64,000 bases of DNA from Neobacillus niacini. Lineage in GTDB: Bacteria > Bacillota > Bacilli > Bacillales > Cytobacillaceae. The notes under the pieces are model-generated. The model was not told the origin of the DNA. It worked only from the letters and a program-made list of their open reading frames with translations, and searched no databases. Every line of letters begins with the position of its first letter. The stretch's first letter is position 1. A program made the position numbers and the translations under genes. Below are positions 37,103-45,281 of the stretch, piece by piece. The DNA lies in assembly GCF_019749295.1 (NCBI RefSeq), contig NZ_JACWFG010000001.1, positions 394,604-458,603 on the forward strand, given 5' to 3'.

Positions 37103-37565
37103 AAAATCCTAATATTGCTTTAATAACGGAGGTTGTTTCTCCACCATGGAAAAATACATACAACAATAAGTAAACTGCTACACCGGTAATTGCCGTAAAG
37201 AACCAAATGACACTTGTAATCGGACCAAGTTTTCTATGTATAGGTAAATTACTTTTATATCCAGTATATAACGAAACAATACCAAAAACAGCTCCAGTGG
37301 TTGCTAACGTAATGTGAAAAATTAAAAAAACAGTGTAATAGATTTTCAAGTGTTCCGGACCGCCAAAAGCAGTATTACCGATAAAGATTGTCCTGGAAGC
37401 ATAAATAATAAAGAAAATCAGAGCAAAAATTCCAGCTAAGAACATAGTCTTTTTGTGCGCTTCTATTTTCCTTTGTTTAATTTGCCACCAGCCTATTGCC
37501 ACCGTTATGGCACTTAAAACAATGAAAGTCGTACTTATCGTGGGTAAAATAGGTAGGGAATTCAT
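37101..37565 (-). CDS. ctaM: DUF420 membrane protein CtaM (YozB), cytochrome oxidase maturation
   Basis: A 154-residue protein with four membrane segments (about 8-26, 42-60, 80-102 and 120-143) of the DUF420 family. CtaM in Staphylococcus and YozB in B. subtilis are needed for function of heme A-containing quinol or cytochrome oxidases. Histidines in EAHKKTMF, FLIFHITLA and LPIHRKLGP could bind heme or copper. Its place directly behind ctaG fits that role. A terminator between ctaG and ctaM suggests that it has its own promoter. Confidence 0.82.
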   Translation of the reverse strand: MNSLPILPTISTTFIVLSAITVAIGWWQIKQRKIEAHKKTMFLAGIFALIFFIIYASRTIFIGNTAFGGPEHLKIYYTVFLIFHITLATTGAVFGIVSLYTGYKSNLPIHRKLGPITSVIWFFTAITGVAVYLLLYVFFHGGETTSVIKAILGF

Positions 37566-37629
37566 GGAATTAGCCTCACTTTATATATATTTCTACAATA
37601 ATTTTAGTTTAGTTCCCCAAGTTTTTCAA

Positions 37630-37661
37630 TAAAAAGAAAATCTCCCAGTTCTATGGGAGAT
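37630..37661 (-). terminator. Intrinsic terminator after ctaG
   Basis: TCTCCCA / TGGGAGA with a 6-base loop, followed by a T-rich minus-strand tract. Confidence 0.8.
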
Positions 37662-38563
37662 TAATCTATCAAAGGTTTTAGGGATTGCTTCATTTCTTTT
37701 TCAGAATCTGCTTGATCCTTACGATACCATTCAAAGAAAACATGTCCTAAGATAATACCATACACAATTTCCTGAATAATCTTCATTAATACACCACCAA
37801 GTTGTTGATCATGTAATAATGACATCGAACTAAATAATTCTGGACCACTTATATCTAAACCAGAAAACGTTGCCGGTCCCACACAAAGACTCATCACCTG
37901 TGCCCAAACTTGGGGATCAGAGTAAGTTGCATAAATAGAACCAGGAGCAAATATAATTAATGCGCAAGCAGGAGTGATTAATATACCATCGGCAAAAATA
38001 TACCCTACCTTCTTTAGACCACTTAACCTTTGATGCTCTGGTACAGGGTTAATAAGCGGCCACCACATTAATATTGCCACAATAAATAAAAGCAGCGAAT
38101 ATCCTGCATGTAACCAGAAACTTTGCATAACTGTGTCAAAAATCAATGGAATATGGTAGAAAGAAAATAAGCCGTTAAAAACGAATAACGCAATAAGAGG
38201 TTTTGTAAAAAATTTAAACAAGGAATCAATTAGGCGTATTTTGAAAAGCTTTCTCCAAATCCAAACCGGTATTCCAAAAATAAAGATTGGCGGTATTACA
38301 AGCACCAATACTGCCATGTTAATCATATGCACATAAAACATTAGATGTGCCATTAAATCTAACGGAGATCCTTTAATAGCATAAATCATCAAAATGGATA
38401 GTAAAAATAATCCAGCCTGCTTTTTGGTTAATGGCTCACTATCTGCAAATCTGTATCGGAATTTTATTGTTATTAAAAAGTAGATGGCTGTTACCGCTAA
38501 TAAACATAATAGAAAGTACGGGCTCCAAAGTGCTTTAAAGCCGAATATATCTAATGTAAGCAC
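37661..38563 (-). CDS. ctaG: Cytochrome c oxidase assembly factor CtaG
   Basis: A 300-residue polytopic membrane protein of the caa3-type CtaG family (about seven helices), needed to form active caa3 oxidase in B. subtilis, probably in CuB insertion. Conserved His and aromatic residues lie in LMAHLMFYVHMINMAVL and QSFWLHAGYSLLLF. Start is GTG 38563 with GAGGTGAT upstream. It lies downstream of ctaF behind a terminator. Confidence 0.9.
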   Translation of the reverse strand: MLTLDIFGFKALWSPYFLLCLLAVTAIYFLITIKFRYRFADSEPLTKKQAGLFLLSILMIYAIKGSPLDLMAHLMFYVHMINMAVLVLVIPPIFIFGIPVWIWRKLFKIRLIDSLFKFFTKPLIALFVFNGLFSFYHIPLIFDTVMQSFWLHAGYSLLLFIVAILMWWPLINPVPEHQRLSGLKKVGYIFADGILITPACALIIFAPGSIYATYSDPQVWAQVMSLCVGPATFSGLDISGPELFSSMSLLHDQQLGGVLMKIIQEIVYGIILGHVFFEWYRKDQADSEKEMKQSLKPLID

Positions 38564-38642
38564 CGCATATCACCTCTATATTAATAGTTAAATCATAGTT
38601 TTATTATATACATAGATAAGTTAAGAGCAAAGAAGCTTCCTT

Positions 38643-38673
38643 AAAAATAGAAAATCGGCATAACGCCGATTTT
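38643..38673 (-). terminator. Intrinsic terminator after ctaF
   Basis: AAAATCGGC / GCCGATTTT with a 5-base loop; T-rich on the minus strand. It closes the ctaCDEF unit before ctaG. Confidence 0.82.
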
Positions 38674-38683
38674 CTTTTTACGT

Positions 38684-39019
38684 TTACCACCAAATAATGG
38701 TTGTGAAAGCTAATATAGTGATTAAGCCAACAAGTAAACCTGAATATAGAAACATGGAAGGAGCTTCATGTCCTTTGTGTTTCATGTGCATAAAATAGTA
38801 AAGCTGAAAAACGACCTGCACTGCAGCCAAAAGGAGTATAAACGGCACGACAAACCATGCAGATGCTCCTTTCATCGCTACCGCGGCAAAAGCGATTAAT
38901 GTTAAGAAAATCATTAAGGCAAATGACACCACTTGCTGTTTCATTTCTTCAGCGCTTTTTTTCCTACGATATTCAATGTCTACTCTTGGGTTACCTGAAT
39001 TTAATTGTGAATTTGCCAT
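38684..39019 (-). CDS. ctaF: Cytochrome c oxidase subunit IV (CtaF)
   Basis: A 111-residue subunit with three membrane helices (about 29-48, 54-74, 88-108) of the Bacillus CoxIV/CyoD family. Residues YYFMHMKHKGHEAPSM between helices two and three are typical. ATG 39019 has GGGGTGGG upstream, and the gene follows ctaE by four bases. Confidence 0.93.
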   Translation of the reverse strand: MANSQLNSGNPRVDIEYRRKKSAEEMKQQVVSFALMIFLTLIAFAAVAMKGASAWFVVPFILLLAAVQVVFQLYYFMHMKHKGHEAPSMFLYSGLLVGLITILAFTTIIWW

Positions 39020-39023
39020 CAGT

Positions 39024-39653
39024 TTATCCCACCATCCCCATTAAATATACTACTGTAAAGATGAATACCCAAACTACGTCAATAAAATGCCAATAAAGAC
39101 TTGCAACGTAGAATTTAGGAGCATTGTAAAGGTCCAAACCACGGTTGTAATTGCGAACAATTAATGTAGTTATCCACAGTAAACCGAAAGCAACGTGAGC
39201 GCCATGGAAACCAACTAATGTGTAAAATGCCGATCCAAACGCACTGCTTGTAAATGTATGATGATACTCATGAACATAATGCGAGAACTCATAAACCTCT
39301 AGTGCAAGGAATGCAGCTCCTAGGAGCAGTGTTAGAATTAACCAAAGGTTCATTTTTTTTGCATTAAAATTCTTCATATGATACATAGCATAAACACTTG
39401 TTAGTGAACTTGTTAATAACAGCATTGTAGCAACAAAGGTCAATGGCAAGTCAAACAAATCTTTTGCTAATGTATGTGTCGTATCAGGTACTTTGTCCTT
39501 TAATGCAAGGTAGGTAGCAAAGAGTGAAGCAAACAGCACTGTCTCTCCACCAAGGAAGAACCAAAAGCCTAAAAATTTATTTTTTGCTTCAAGGGTTGAT
39601 TTTTCAGGCTCAGCAGGCCATGTTTCATGTGTTAACTTTTCTTCTGCGTGCAT
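39024..39653 (-). CDS. ctaE: Cytochrome c oxidase subunit III (CtaE)
   Basis: A 209-residue subunit III with five membrane helices. Family residues include FLGFWFFLGGETVLFASLFATYL in the first helix and GFHGAHVAFGLLWI and YWHFIDVVWVFIFTVVY near the C terminus. Its ATG overlaps the ctaD stop by one base (TAATG), so it is translated with ctaD. Confidence 0.96.
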   Translation of the reverse strand: MHAEEKLTHETWPAEPEKSTLEAKNKFLGFWFFLGGETVLFASLFATYLALKDKVPDTTHTLAKDLFDLPLTFVATMLLLTSSLTSVYAMYHMKNFNAKKMNLWLILTLLLGAAFLALEVYEFSHYVHEYHHTFTSSAFGSAFYTLVGFHGAHVAFGLLWITTLIVRNYNRGLDLYNAPKFYVASLYWHFIDVVWVFIFTVVYLMGMVG

Positions 39654-41527
39654 TATGCCTTAACCCCCTTATCGTTATCATCTTCCATTAATTCTTCTTT
39701 ATGAATATGGAAACCATGGTCATCCTTAACAGAACGTAAGAACATAGCACCAAATGTAATCAATAAACCAATGATAATTACTGGCACTGACCATGCCTTA
39801 TCATCCATGTTAAACAATGCACCGAACGCAGCAACAAATAATCCAAATGCAATCACAAATGGCAGGAACGATGAATTAGGCATGTGAATATCTCCTAGTG
39901 GTTCTGCAGGAGTCATCCCTTTTTTACCTTCCATTTTCTCTAACCAGTATGCATCCAATCCACGTACAAGTGGAAGCTGTTTAAAGTTATAGAATGGCGG
40001 TGGTGAAGGAAGTGCCCACTCGAGTGTTCTTCCATCTCCCCATGGATCATTTCCAACTTTAACATTTTTCACTGAAGTCATGATTATGTTGTAAAGCATA
40101 ACGATAACCGCTAAGGACATAAATACAGCCCCAATAGAGCTAATTAAGTTTGAAGTTTCGAACCCTTGACCTGGTAAATATGTGAATACACGACGCGGCA
40201 TACCCCAAAGACCAAGAAAATGTTGAATAAAGAATGTCATATGGAAACCGATGAAAAACAACCAGAATGTAATTTTCCCTAATGTTTCATTTAACATTGT
40301 CCCAAACATTTTTGGCCAATATAGGTGGGTACCAGCAAAGATTGCAAATACAACGCCTCCAACAATAACGTAGTGGAAGTGTGCTACAACGAAATACGTA
40401 TCGTGGTACTGATAATCAGCTGCTGCTGCTGCAAGCATTACTCCAGTTACCCCACCTGCAAGAAACGAAGGAATAAATGCCAAGGCCCAATGCATTGGAG
40501 TAGTAAATTTTACACTGCCTCCCCAAATGGTAAATAGCCAGTTGAAAATTTTAATACCAGTTGGAACACCAATTGCCATTGTTGCAACAGCGAAAATCGC
40601 ATTGGCAACAGGTCCTAAACCTGTTGTAAACATATGGTGTGCCCATACCATGAAGCCCAAGAAGCCTATTAATACAGTCGCAAAAACCATTGAAGAATAT
40701 CCAAACAAACGTTTTCTAGAAAACATCGGGAATATTTCCGAGAAAATCCCAAAAGCGGGAAGTATCAAGATGTAAACTTCTGGATGTCCGAAAATCCAGA
40801 ATAAATGCTCCCAGATTACAGTATTACCACCCATTGTTGTAACAAAGAAGTTTGATCCAAACATACGGTCAAACATCATTAATACTAAACCGACAGTTAG
40901 TGGTGGAAATGCGAATAAAATAAGTGCAGAAGTGACAAAGGTAGTCCATGTAAATAATGGCATCCTCATATACGTCATTCCTGGAGCACGCATATTAATA
41001 ATCGTTACTAGGAAGTTAATACCACCAATCAACGTCCCAAGTCCTGATATCTGTAAACCCAAAACATAGAAATCGACACCGTGCCCTTTTGAGGCCATGG
41101 CAAGAGACGCATAAGATGTCCAACCAGCATCAGGTGCCCCGTCAAAAAACCAAGAAAGGTTTAGAAAAACTCCTCCGAAGAAGAATAACCAAAATCCTAA
41201 TGCATTGACAAATGGAAATGCAACGTCACGCGCTCCAATTTGTAATGGCATTACCGCATTCATAAAAGCAAACACGAGCGGCATGGCTGCAAGGAAGATC
41301 ATCGTTGTTCCATGCATGGTTATAATTTCATTAAATAATCCTGCACTGACAAAATCATTATTTGGTACTGCAAGCTGGATACGGATAAAAACTGCCTCTA
41401 GTCCGCCGACTACGAAGAAAAATCCACCTGCAATAAGATATAGGATGGCGATTTTTTTATGGTCAACTGTTGTTAAATAGTCCCATAAAGTCGCGCCAAA
41501 TCCCTTTTTTTGTGCGTAGGTACTCAC
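39653..41527 (-). CDS. ctaD: Cytochrome c oxidase subunit I (CtaD)
   Basis: The catalytic subunit of the aa3/caa3 terminal oxidase, carrying heme a and the heme a3-CuB centre. The 624-residue product shows the heme a ligand in EIITMHGTTMIF, the CuB/Tyr segment WIFGHPEVYILILPAFGIFSE, the His pair in WAHHMFTTG, and HDTYFVVAHFHYVI with the heme a3 and a ligands. I preferred GTG 41527, with GGGAGGT seven bases upstream, to an earlier in-frame start. Confidence 0.97.
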   Translation of the reverse strand: MSTYAQKKGFGATLWDYLTTVDHKKIAILYLIAGGFFFVVGGLEAVFIRIQLAVPNNDFVSAGLFNEIITMHGTTMIFLAAMPLVFAFMNAVMPLQIGARDVAFPFVNALGFWLFFFGGVFLNLSWFFDGAPDAGWTSYASLAMASKGHGVDFYVLGLQISGLGTLIGGINFLVTIINMRAPGMTYMRMPLFTWTTFVTSALILFAFPPLTVGLVLMMFDRMFGSNFFVTTMGGNTVIWEHLFWIFGHPEVYILILPAFGIFSEIFPMFSRKRLFGYSSMVFATVLIGFLGFMVWAHHMFTTGLGPVANAIFAVATMAIGVPTGIKIFNWLFTIWGGSVKFTTPMHWALAFIPSFLAGGVTGVMLAAAAADYQYHDTYFVVAHFHYVIVGGVVFAIFAGTHLYWPKMFGTMLNETLGKITFWLFFIGFHMTFFIQHFLGLWGMPRRVFTYLPGQGFETSNLISSIGAVFMSLAVIVMLYNIIMTSVKNVKVGNDPWGDGRTLEWALPSPPPFYNFKQLPLVRGLDAYWLEKMEGKKGMTPAEPLGDIHMPNSSFLPFVIAFGLFVAAFGALFNMDDKAWSVPVIIIGLLITFGAMFLRSVKDDHGFHIHKEELMEDDNDKGVKA

Positions 41528-41559
41528 GCTTTTTACCTCCCTTTCTACCAATTCCCCTA

Positions 41560-42618
41560 TTATTCCTGGACCTTTAATTCCATTAGGTATGCTGTTAAAG
41601 CATCAAGTTGTTCTTCACTTAATTGCGGATATTTACCAGTCATTAAATTTCCTGGCTTGTATTTCTCAGGAGTACGCAACCAATTTTTTAATTCTTCTTC
41701 ATTATGGTCTAATACACCCGCAATACGAGATCGTTCTCCAAAGTTCGTTAAGTTTGGAGCAAGTCTTGCTTCAGGTGGAGCAGCATTTGAAGGTGTAACA
41801 GCATGACAGCTTACACAACTTTTATTGAAGATTTCTTGACCTTCCTGAGCTAAATCAGTTTTAGCTTGGACTGGTTTTTCAACATCTTTCATTGCCGCTG
41901 CCCAGCCATCAAAATCATCACGGCTCATTGTTTTAACTTTAAAGTCCATTAATGCATGTGATGGTCCACAAAGCTCTGCACACTTACCATAGAATAGATT
42001 TCCAGCTTCATCAGCTTTAGCGCTGTCAAACTCTAACCAAAACTTATTAACATTCTCTGTATTGGTATCAAGCTTACCACCTACAGCAGGAACCCAAAAT
42101 GAATGTTTAACATCTGAAGAAATTAAATTAAAGTATACCTTTTCATCAGTAGGAACGACTAAATCTTGACCAGTCACAATTCCTTGACCAGGGTATTCAA
42201 ATTCCCACCAATATAAATTAGAGCGTACGTTGATAACAAGTGCGTCTGAGTCTTTTTTATCCATTTCCTTTACATCTGCCAATTTAAATGTAGCAGAAAC
42301 GGTTGGTACTGCTAAAAGCAATAGTAATAATATAGGTATAACAGTCCAAATAATTTCTAGTTTGTGACTTCCTTCTACTTGTTTTGGTATCTTTTCATCT
42401 TTACGTCTGAACTTAAACATAACGATAAAGAAGATTACCATTACTACTACAATAACTCCTACCATAATCAATGTACTTAGTTTCATCAGATCATATTGAA
42501 TGTCTGCAACTTCACCAGCAGGCCTTAACGTCGATAGGAACGGTTCGCCACATCCTGAAAGGATAAGCGAAAGAATCGCAAATATCGAGATCAAACGCCA
42601 TTTTGCAAGCCTTTTCAT
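41560..42618 (-). CDS. ctaC: Cytochrome c oxidase subunit II with fused cytochrome c (CtaC)
   Basis: A 352-residue subunit II of caa3 type: it accepts electrons through a fused c-type cytochrome and passes them to CuA. Lipoprotein signal ending LSLILSGCG (acylated Cys about residue 23), two membrane helices (about 50-70 and 90-110), a cupredoxin domain with CuA ligands DVKHSFWVP and CAELCGPSHALMDF, and a C-terminal heme c domain with CVSCH and the Met of GNLMTGKYP. Start ATG 42618 gives the signal directly; the best ribosome site is somewhat distant. Confidence 0.96.
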   Translation of the reverse strand: MKRLAKWRLISIFAILSLILSGCGEPFLSTLRPAGEVADIQYDLMKLSTLIMVGVIVVVMVIFFIVMFKFRRKDEKIPKQVEGSHKLEIIWTVIPILLLLLLAVPTVSATFKLADVKEMDKKDSDALVINVRSNLYWWEFEYPGQGIVTGQDLVVPTDEKVYFNLISSDVKHSFWVPAVGGKLDTNTENVNKFWLEFDSAKADEAGNLFYGKCAELCGPSHALMDFKVKTMSRDDFDGWAAAMKDVEKPVQAKTDLAQEGQEIFNKSCVSCHAVTPSNAAPPEARLAPNLTNFGERSRIAGVLDHNEEELKNWLRTPEKYKPGNLMTGKYPQLSEEQLDALTAYLMELKVQE

Positions 42619-42712
42619 AGCTAAATCATACCCCTCTTTCGCTAAATGATTTCTTAAATTATCTGTGATCAAAAATGTATGTAGTATTATTCTTTCTTAA
42701 ATATTTTAGGAA

Positions 42713-42755
42713 ACTCGGAGGCTTATTAAAAATAATAATAACCTCCGATTTTTTC
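42713..42755 (+). terminator. Hairpin in the ctaB-ctaC gap with a plus-strand T tract
   Basis: TCGGAGG / CCTCCGA closes an AT-rich inner region that can pair further (TTATTA / TAATAA). Six T follow on the plus strand, against the direction of the cta genes; on the minus strand only a poor T tract follows. It could be a ctaB attenuator or a stop for antisense transcription. Confidence 0.5.
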
Positions 42756-42802
42756 ACCTTAAGGATAGTTATATTTCCCTTAACTAAGAAAGAACATCCA
42801 AG

Positions 42803-43741
42803 CTAAACCAATGTAACAATGACCATTGCAACAAAAATAATCGTTAAATATTGCAATGAGTACACAAACATCAATTTTGCCCACTTAATATCATCTTTGA
42901 TCTTATATCCATAAATCCCTAATACAAGCCAACCGATATTTAATACAGTTGCCAAAATTAGAAATGGGATTCCTAATGAAGTAAGTAATAAAGGTGTCGG
43001 CAGTAATGCTGCTACCCATATTAAGATGTGTTTCTTGGTTGTTTTAAACCCCTTCACTACTGGAAGCATTGGTATACCCGCAGCTCTATATTCTTCTACC
43101 CTTCTCATTGCAAGGGAATAAAAATGCGGCGGCTGCCAAATAAACATAATAATAAATAAAGCCCAAGCAATCATATCAAGATTTCCGTCTATTGCTGCCC
43201 ACCCTATTAATGGTGGTACTGCACCAGAAATACTGCCTATTATTGTATTTGAGACTAATTGTCTTTTAGACCATAAGGTGTACAGAACAACATAACTAAA
43301 AACCCCAAGCAGTCCGATTACTGTTGCAGTTAAGGTAGTAAACAATAGAAATATTGTACCTATGGCAATCAAGAAAATTCCCAATCCAAGTACCTTTGAA
43401 GGAACGATTTTCCCCGTTACCGTAGGTCTAGCTTTCGTTCTTTCCATTAGAGGGTCGATATCACGATCAACATAATTATTAATGCAGCATGAGCCTGCAA
43501 TAATAAGAGAGGAACCAATTACGGTATATAAAACGATATCTAAGTTATTCAGAAAACTCTGACCGCTAAAATGGAGAGCCAGCCATAAGCCAGTAAAAGT
43601 GGTAATAAGATTTGAATTAACAATCCCAATCTTAATAAGTGCCATAAAGTCTTTCCACATTGTTGATTTTTCTATTTGTGAATTAAGCCCAGTTGAGCTG
43701 CTGTCAATCGCTGCTTCACCGTATGCCTTTGTATTTGGCAT
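42803..43741 (-). CDS. ctaB: Protoheme IX farnesyltransferase CtaB
   Basis: CtaB (heme O synthase) attaches a farnesyl group to heme B, first of the two heme A steps. The 312-residue product has a hydrophilic N terminus and about eight helices, with the prenyl-diphosphate motif [19 protein letters not shown] (about 92-110) and a second conserved loop [19 protein letters not shown] 43741 has AGGAGGGGG upstream. Divergent from ctaA, which does the second step. Confidence 0.95.
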   Translation of the reverse strand: MPNTKAYGEAAIDSSSTGLNSQIEKSTMWKDFMALIKIGIVNSNLITTFTGLWLALHFSGQSFLNNLDIVLYTVIGSSLIIAGSCCINNYVDRDIDPLMERTKARPTVTGKIVPSKVLGLGIFLIAIGTIFLLFTTLTATVIGLLGVFSYVVLYTLWSKRQLVSNTIIGSISGAVPPLIGWAAIDGNLDMIAWALFIIMFIWQPPHFYSLAMRRVEEYRAAGIPMLPVVKGFKTTKKHILIWVAALLPTPLLLTSLGIPFLILATVLNIGWLVLGIYGYKIKDDIKWAKLMFVYSLQYLTIIFVAMVIVTLV

Positions 43742-44328
43742 CTTTCCCCCTCCTAAATTTGTTATAAACATTATTATAAACCTGATAGATAACTTTACCA
43801 AATTATAATAGTTATTTAAAAGCTATTATTATTTTATAATACTGTTACTTATACAACACTTTCTCTGTATATTAAATCACACTTTGTTGCATTTTTGTGA
43901 ACTTTTTTTGAATAATTTTTGTCTAAATTGTGTCCGCTGGTATTTAATAACCATTATACTATATTTTTGAATCGTTAGATAATAAAATACACTCTATTTT
44001 AAGTATAACTATAATAATTCCTATGTGTTATAGACAACAATCATGTAATTATACCTTGTTATATATAAGAAAATTTTTACCTATCTATATATTTCTAACA
44101 GACACATATCTATTTAGCAATAGTTTTCACTATAATAATAGTGAAAACTAAAAGTTATCCATACATCAAATTTTTTTTAAAGTAAACCAAAAATTTAAGT
44201 TTTTATTCTGTTCTTTTTCTTATGTTTTCGTTATGATAAGTAAGTACTTTTATCGTTTCATATTCCAAATCATTATACTTACAAAATATCTAATAATTTT
44301 GTTAACATTTATTTAAGAAGGTGATTAC
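43742..44328. promoter_or_regulatory. ctaA-ctaB divergent control region
   Basis: 587 bases without a gene, very AT-rich. It must hold the divergent promoters of ctaA and the ctaB-led oxidase genes. A minus-strand TATAAT at 43953-43958 is a candidate ctaB -10, and a plus-strand TATACT near 44273 a candidate ctaA -10; neither has a strong -35, in keeping with activator-dependent (ResD-type) promoters known here in B. subtilis. The main landmark is the palindrome at 44121-44150. Confidence 0.6.
44121..44150. promoter_or_regulatory. 30-bp perfect palindrome in the ctaA-ctaB gap
   Basis: Thirteen-base arms, TAGTTTTCACTAT and ATAGTGAAAACTA, pair perfectly around AATA. No T run follows on either strand, so it is not a terminator; the size and symmetry suggest an operator for a dimeric regulator. 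It does not match Rex, Fnr, Fur or CcpA consensus sites that I know. Confidence 0.6.
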
Positions 44329-45234
44329 TTGCAACGTTCTTTAAAGTGGTTAGCAGTAGCAACTACTATTGGAATGATATTAGTATTACTAGGGGGAGCC
44401 CTTGTAACAAAAACGGAATCAGGTATGGGGTGCGGGAGATCTTGGCCATTATGTAATGGTGAGTTCGTTCCAACGGAGATAACAGCCGAATTAGTCATTG
44501 AACTTGCCCATAGACTTGTGTCTGGATCAGTCGGTTTTTTGGTGTTGATTTTATCCATTTGGTCTTGGAAGGTAATCGGGCACATCAGGGAAACAAAATT
44601 CCTATCCTTTCTTTCTTTTTTCTTTTTGTTATTACAAGGGTTAATAGGAGCAGCTGCTGTTATTTGGGAACAGTCTGACTTTATCCTCGCTCTGCACTTT
44701 GGCATATCTCTTATTTCCTTTGCCGCTGTATTGCTGCTTACCTTATTGATTTTTGAAGTTGATAAAAAGTTTGATGCAGATAAACTGGTAATCGATAAGA
44801 AAATGGGCTTTCATATTATCTCTATTTCCATTTATAGCTACTTTGTTATTTATACAGGAGCACTAGTCCGTCATACTGAATCAAGTTTAGTCTGCCGTGA
44901 TTGGCCATTATGTATCAATGACAGCCCCGCGCTTCCAAGTAATCTATATGAATGGGTTCAGATGGGACATCGTGCTGCTGCAGGACTTATTTTCATTTGG
45001 ATTGGGTATGTAACTTACTTAGCAGTAAAAAATTATCGCAGCCAAAAAGTTATTTATTGGGGTTGGATTATTGCATTTACTTTAGTATCTCTCCAAGTTT
45101 TATCTGGTGCACTTGTTATTTTTACCCGATTAAATCTCTTTATTGCTTTAATGCACGCTTTATTTATTACCTGTTTATTCGGTGTTCTAAGTTATTTTCT
45201 ATTTTTACTTTCGCGGTCTAGGAAGAAAAAGTAA
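44329..45234 (+). CDS. ctaA: Heme A synthase CtaA
   Basis: CtaA oxidises the C8 methyl of heme O to a formyl group, making heme A. The 301-residue protein has eight helices in two related halves. The extracellular cysteine pairs typical of Bacillus CtaA are present: CGRSWPLC (about 32-39) and CRDWPLC (about 188-194), as are heme-ligand histidines in ELAHRLVSG and MGHRAAAG. Start is TTG 44329 with AAGGTGAT upstream. Divergent from ctaB and convergent with pyc. Confidence 0.95.
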   Translation: MQRSLKWLAVATTIGMILVLLGGALVTKTESGMGCGRSWPLCNGEFVPTEITAELVIELAHRLVSGSVGFLVLILSIWSWKVIGHIRETKFLSFLSFFFLLLQGLIGAAAVIWEQSDFILALHFGISLISFAAVLLLTLLIFEVDKKFDADKLVIDKKMGFHIISISIYSYFVIYTGALVRHTESSLVCRDWPLCINDSPALPSNLYEWVQMGHRAAAGLIFIWIGYVTYLAVKNYRSQKVIYWGWIIAFTLVSLQVLSGALVIFTRLNLFIALMHALFITCLFGVLSYFLFLLSRSRKKK

Positions 45235-45235
45235 A

Positions 45236-45277
45236 AATAAAAAAGTTGCCATTATCATTATTGGCAACTTTTTTATT
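45236..45277. terminator. Bidirectional terminator between ctaA and pyc
   Basis: AAAAAAGTTGCCA / TGGCAACTTTTTT with a loop of about 10 bases, T runs on both strands. Confidence 0.9.
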
Positions 45278-45281
45278 CTAT

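Noticed and set aside
44325..44705. 126-codon minus-strand frame opposite ctaA
   Set aside because: Antisense to a clear membrane-protein gene; composition is that of a mirror frame and there is no ribosome site.
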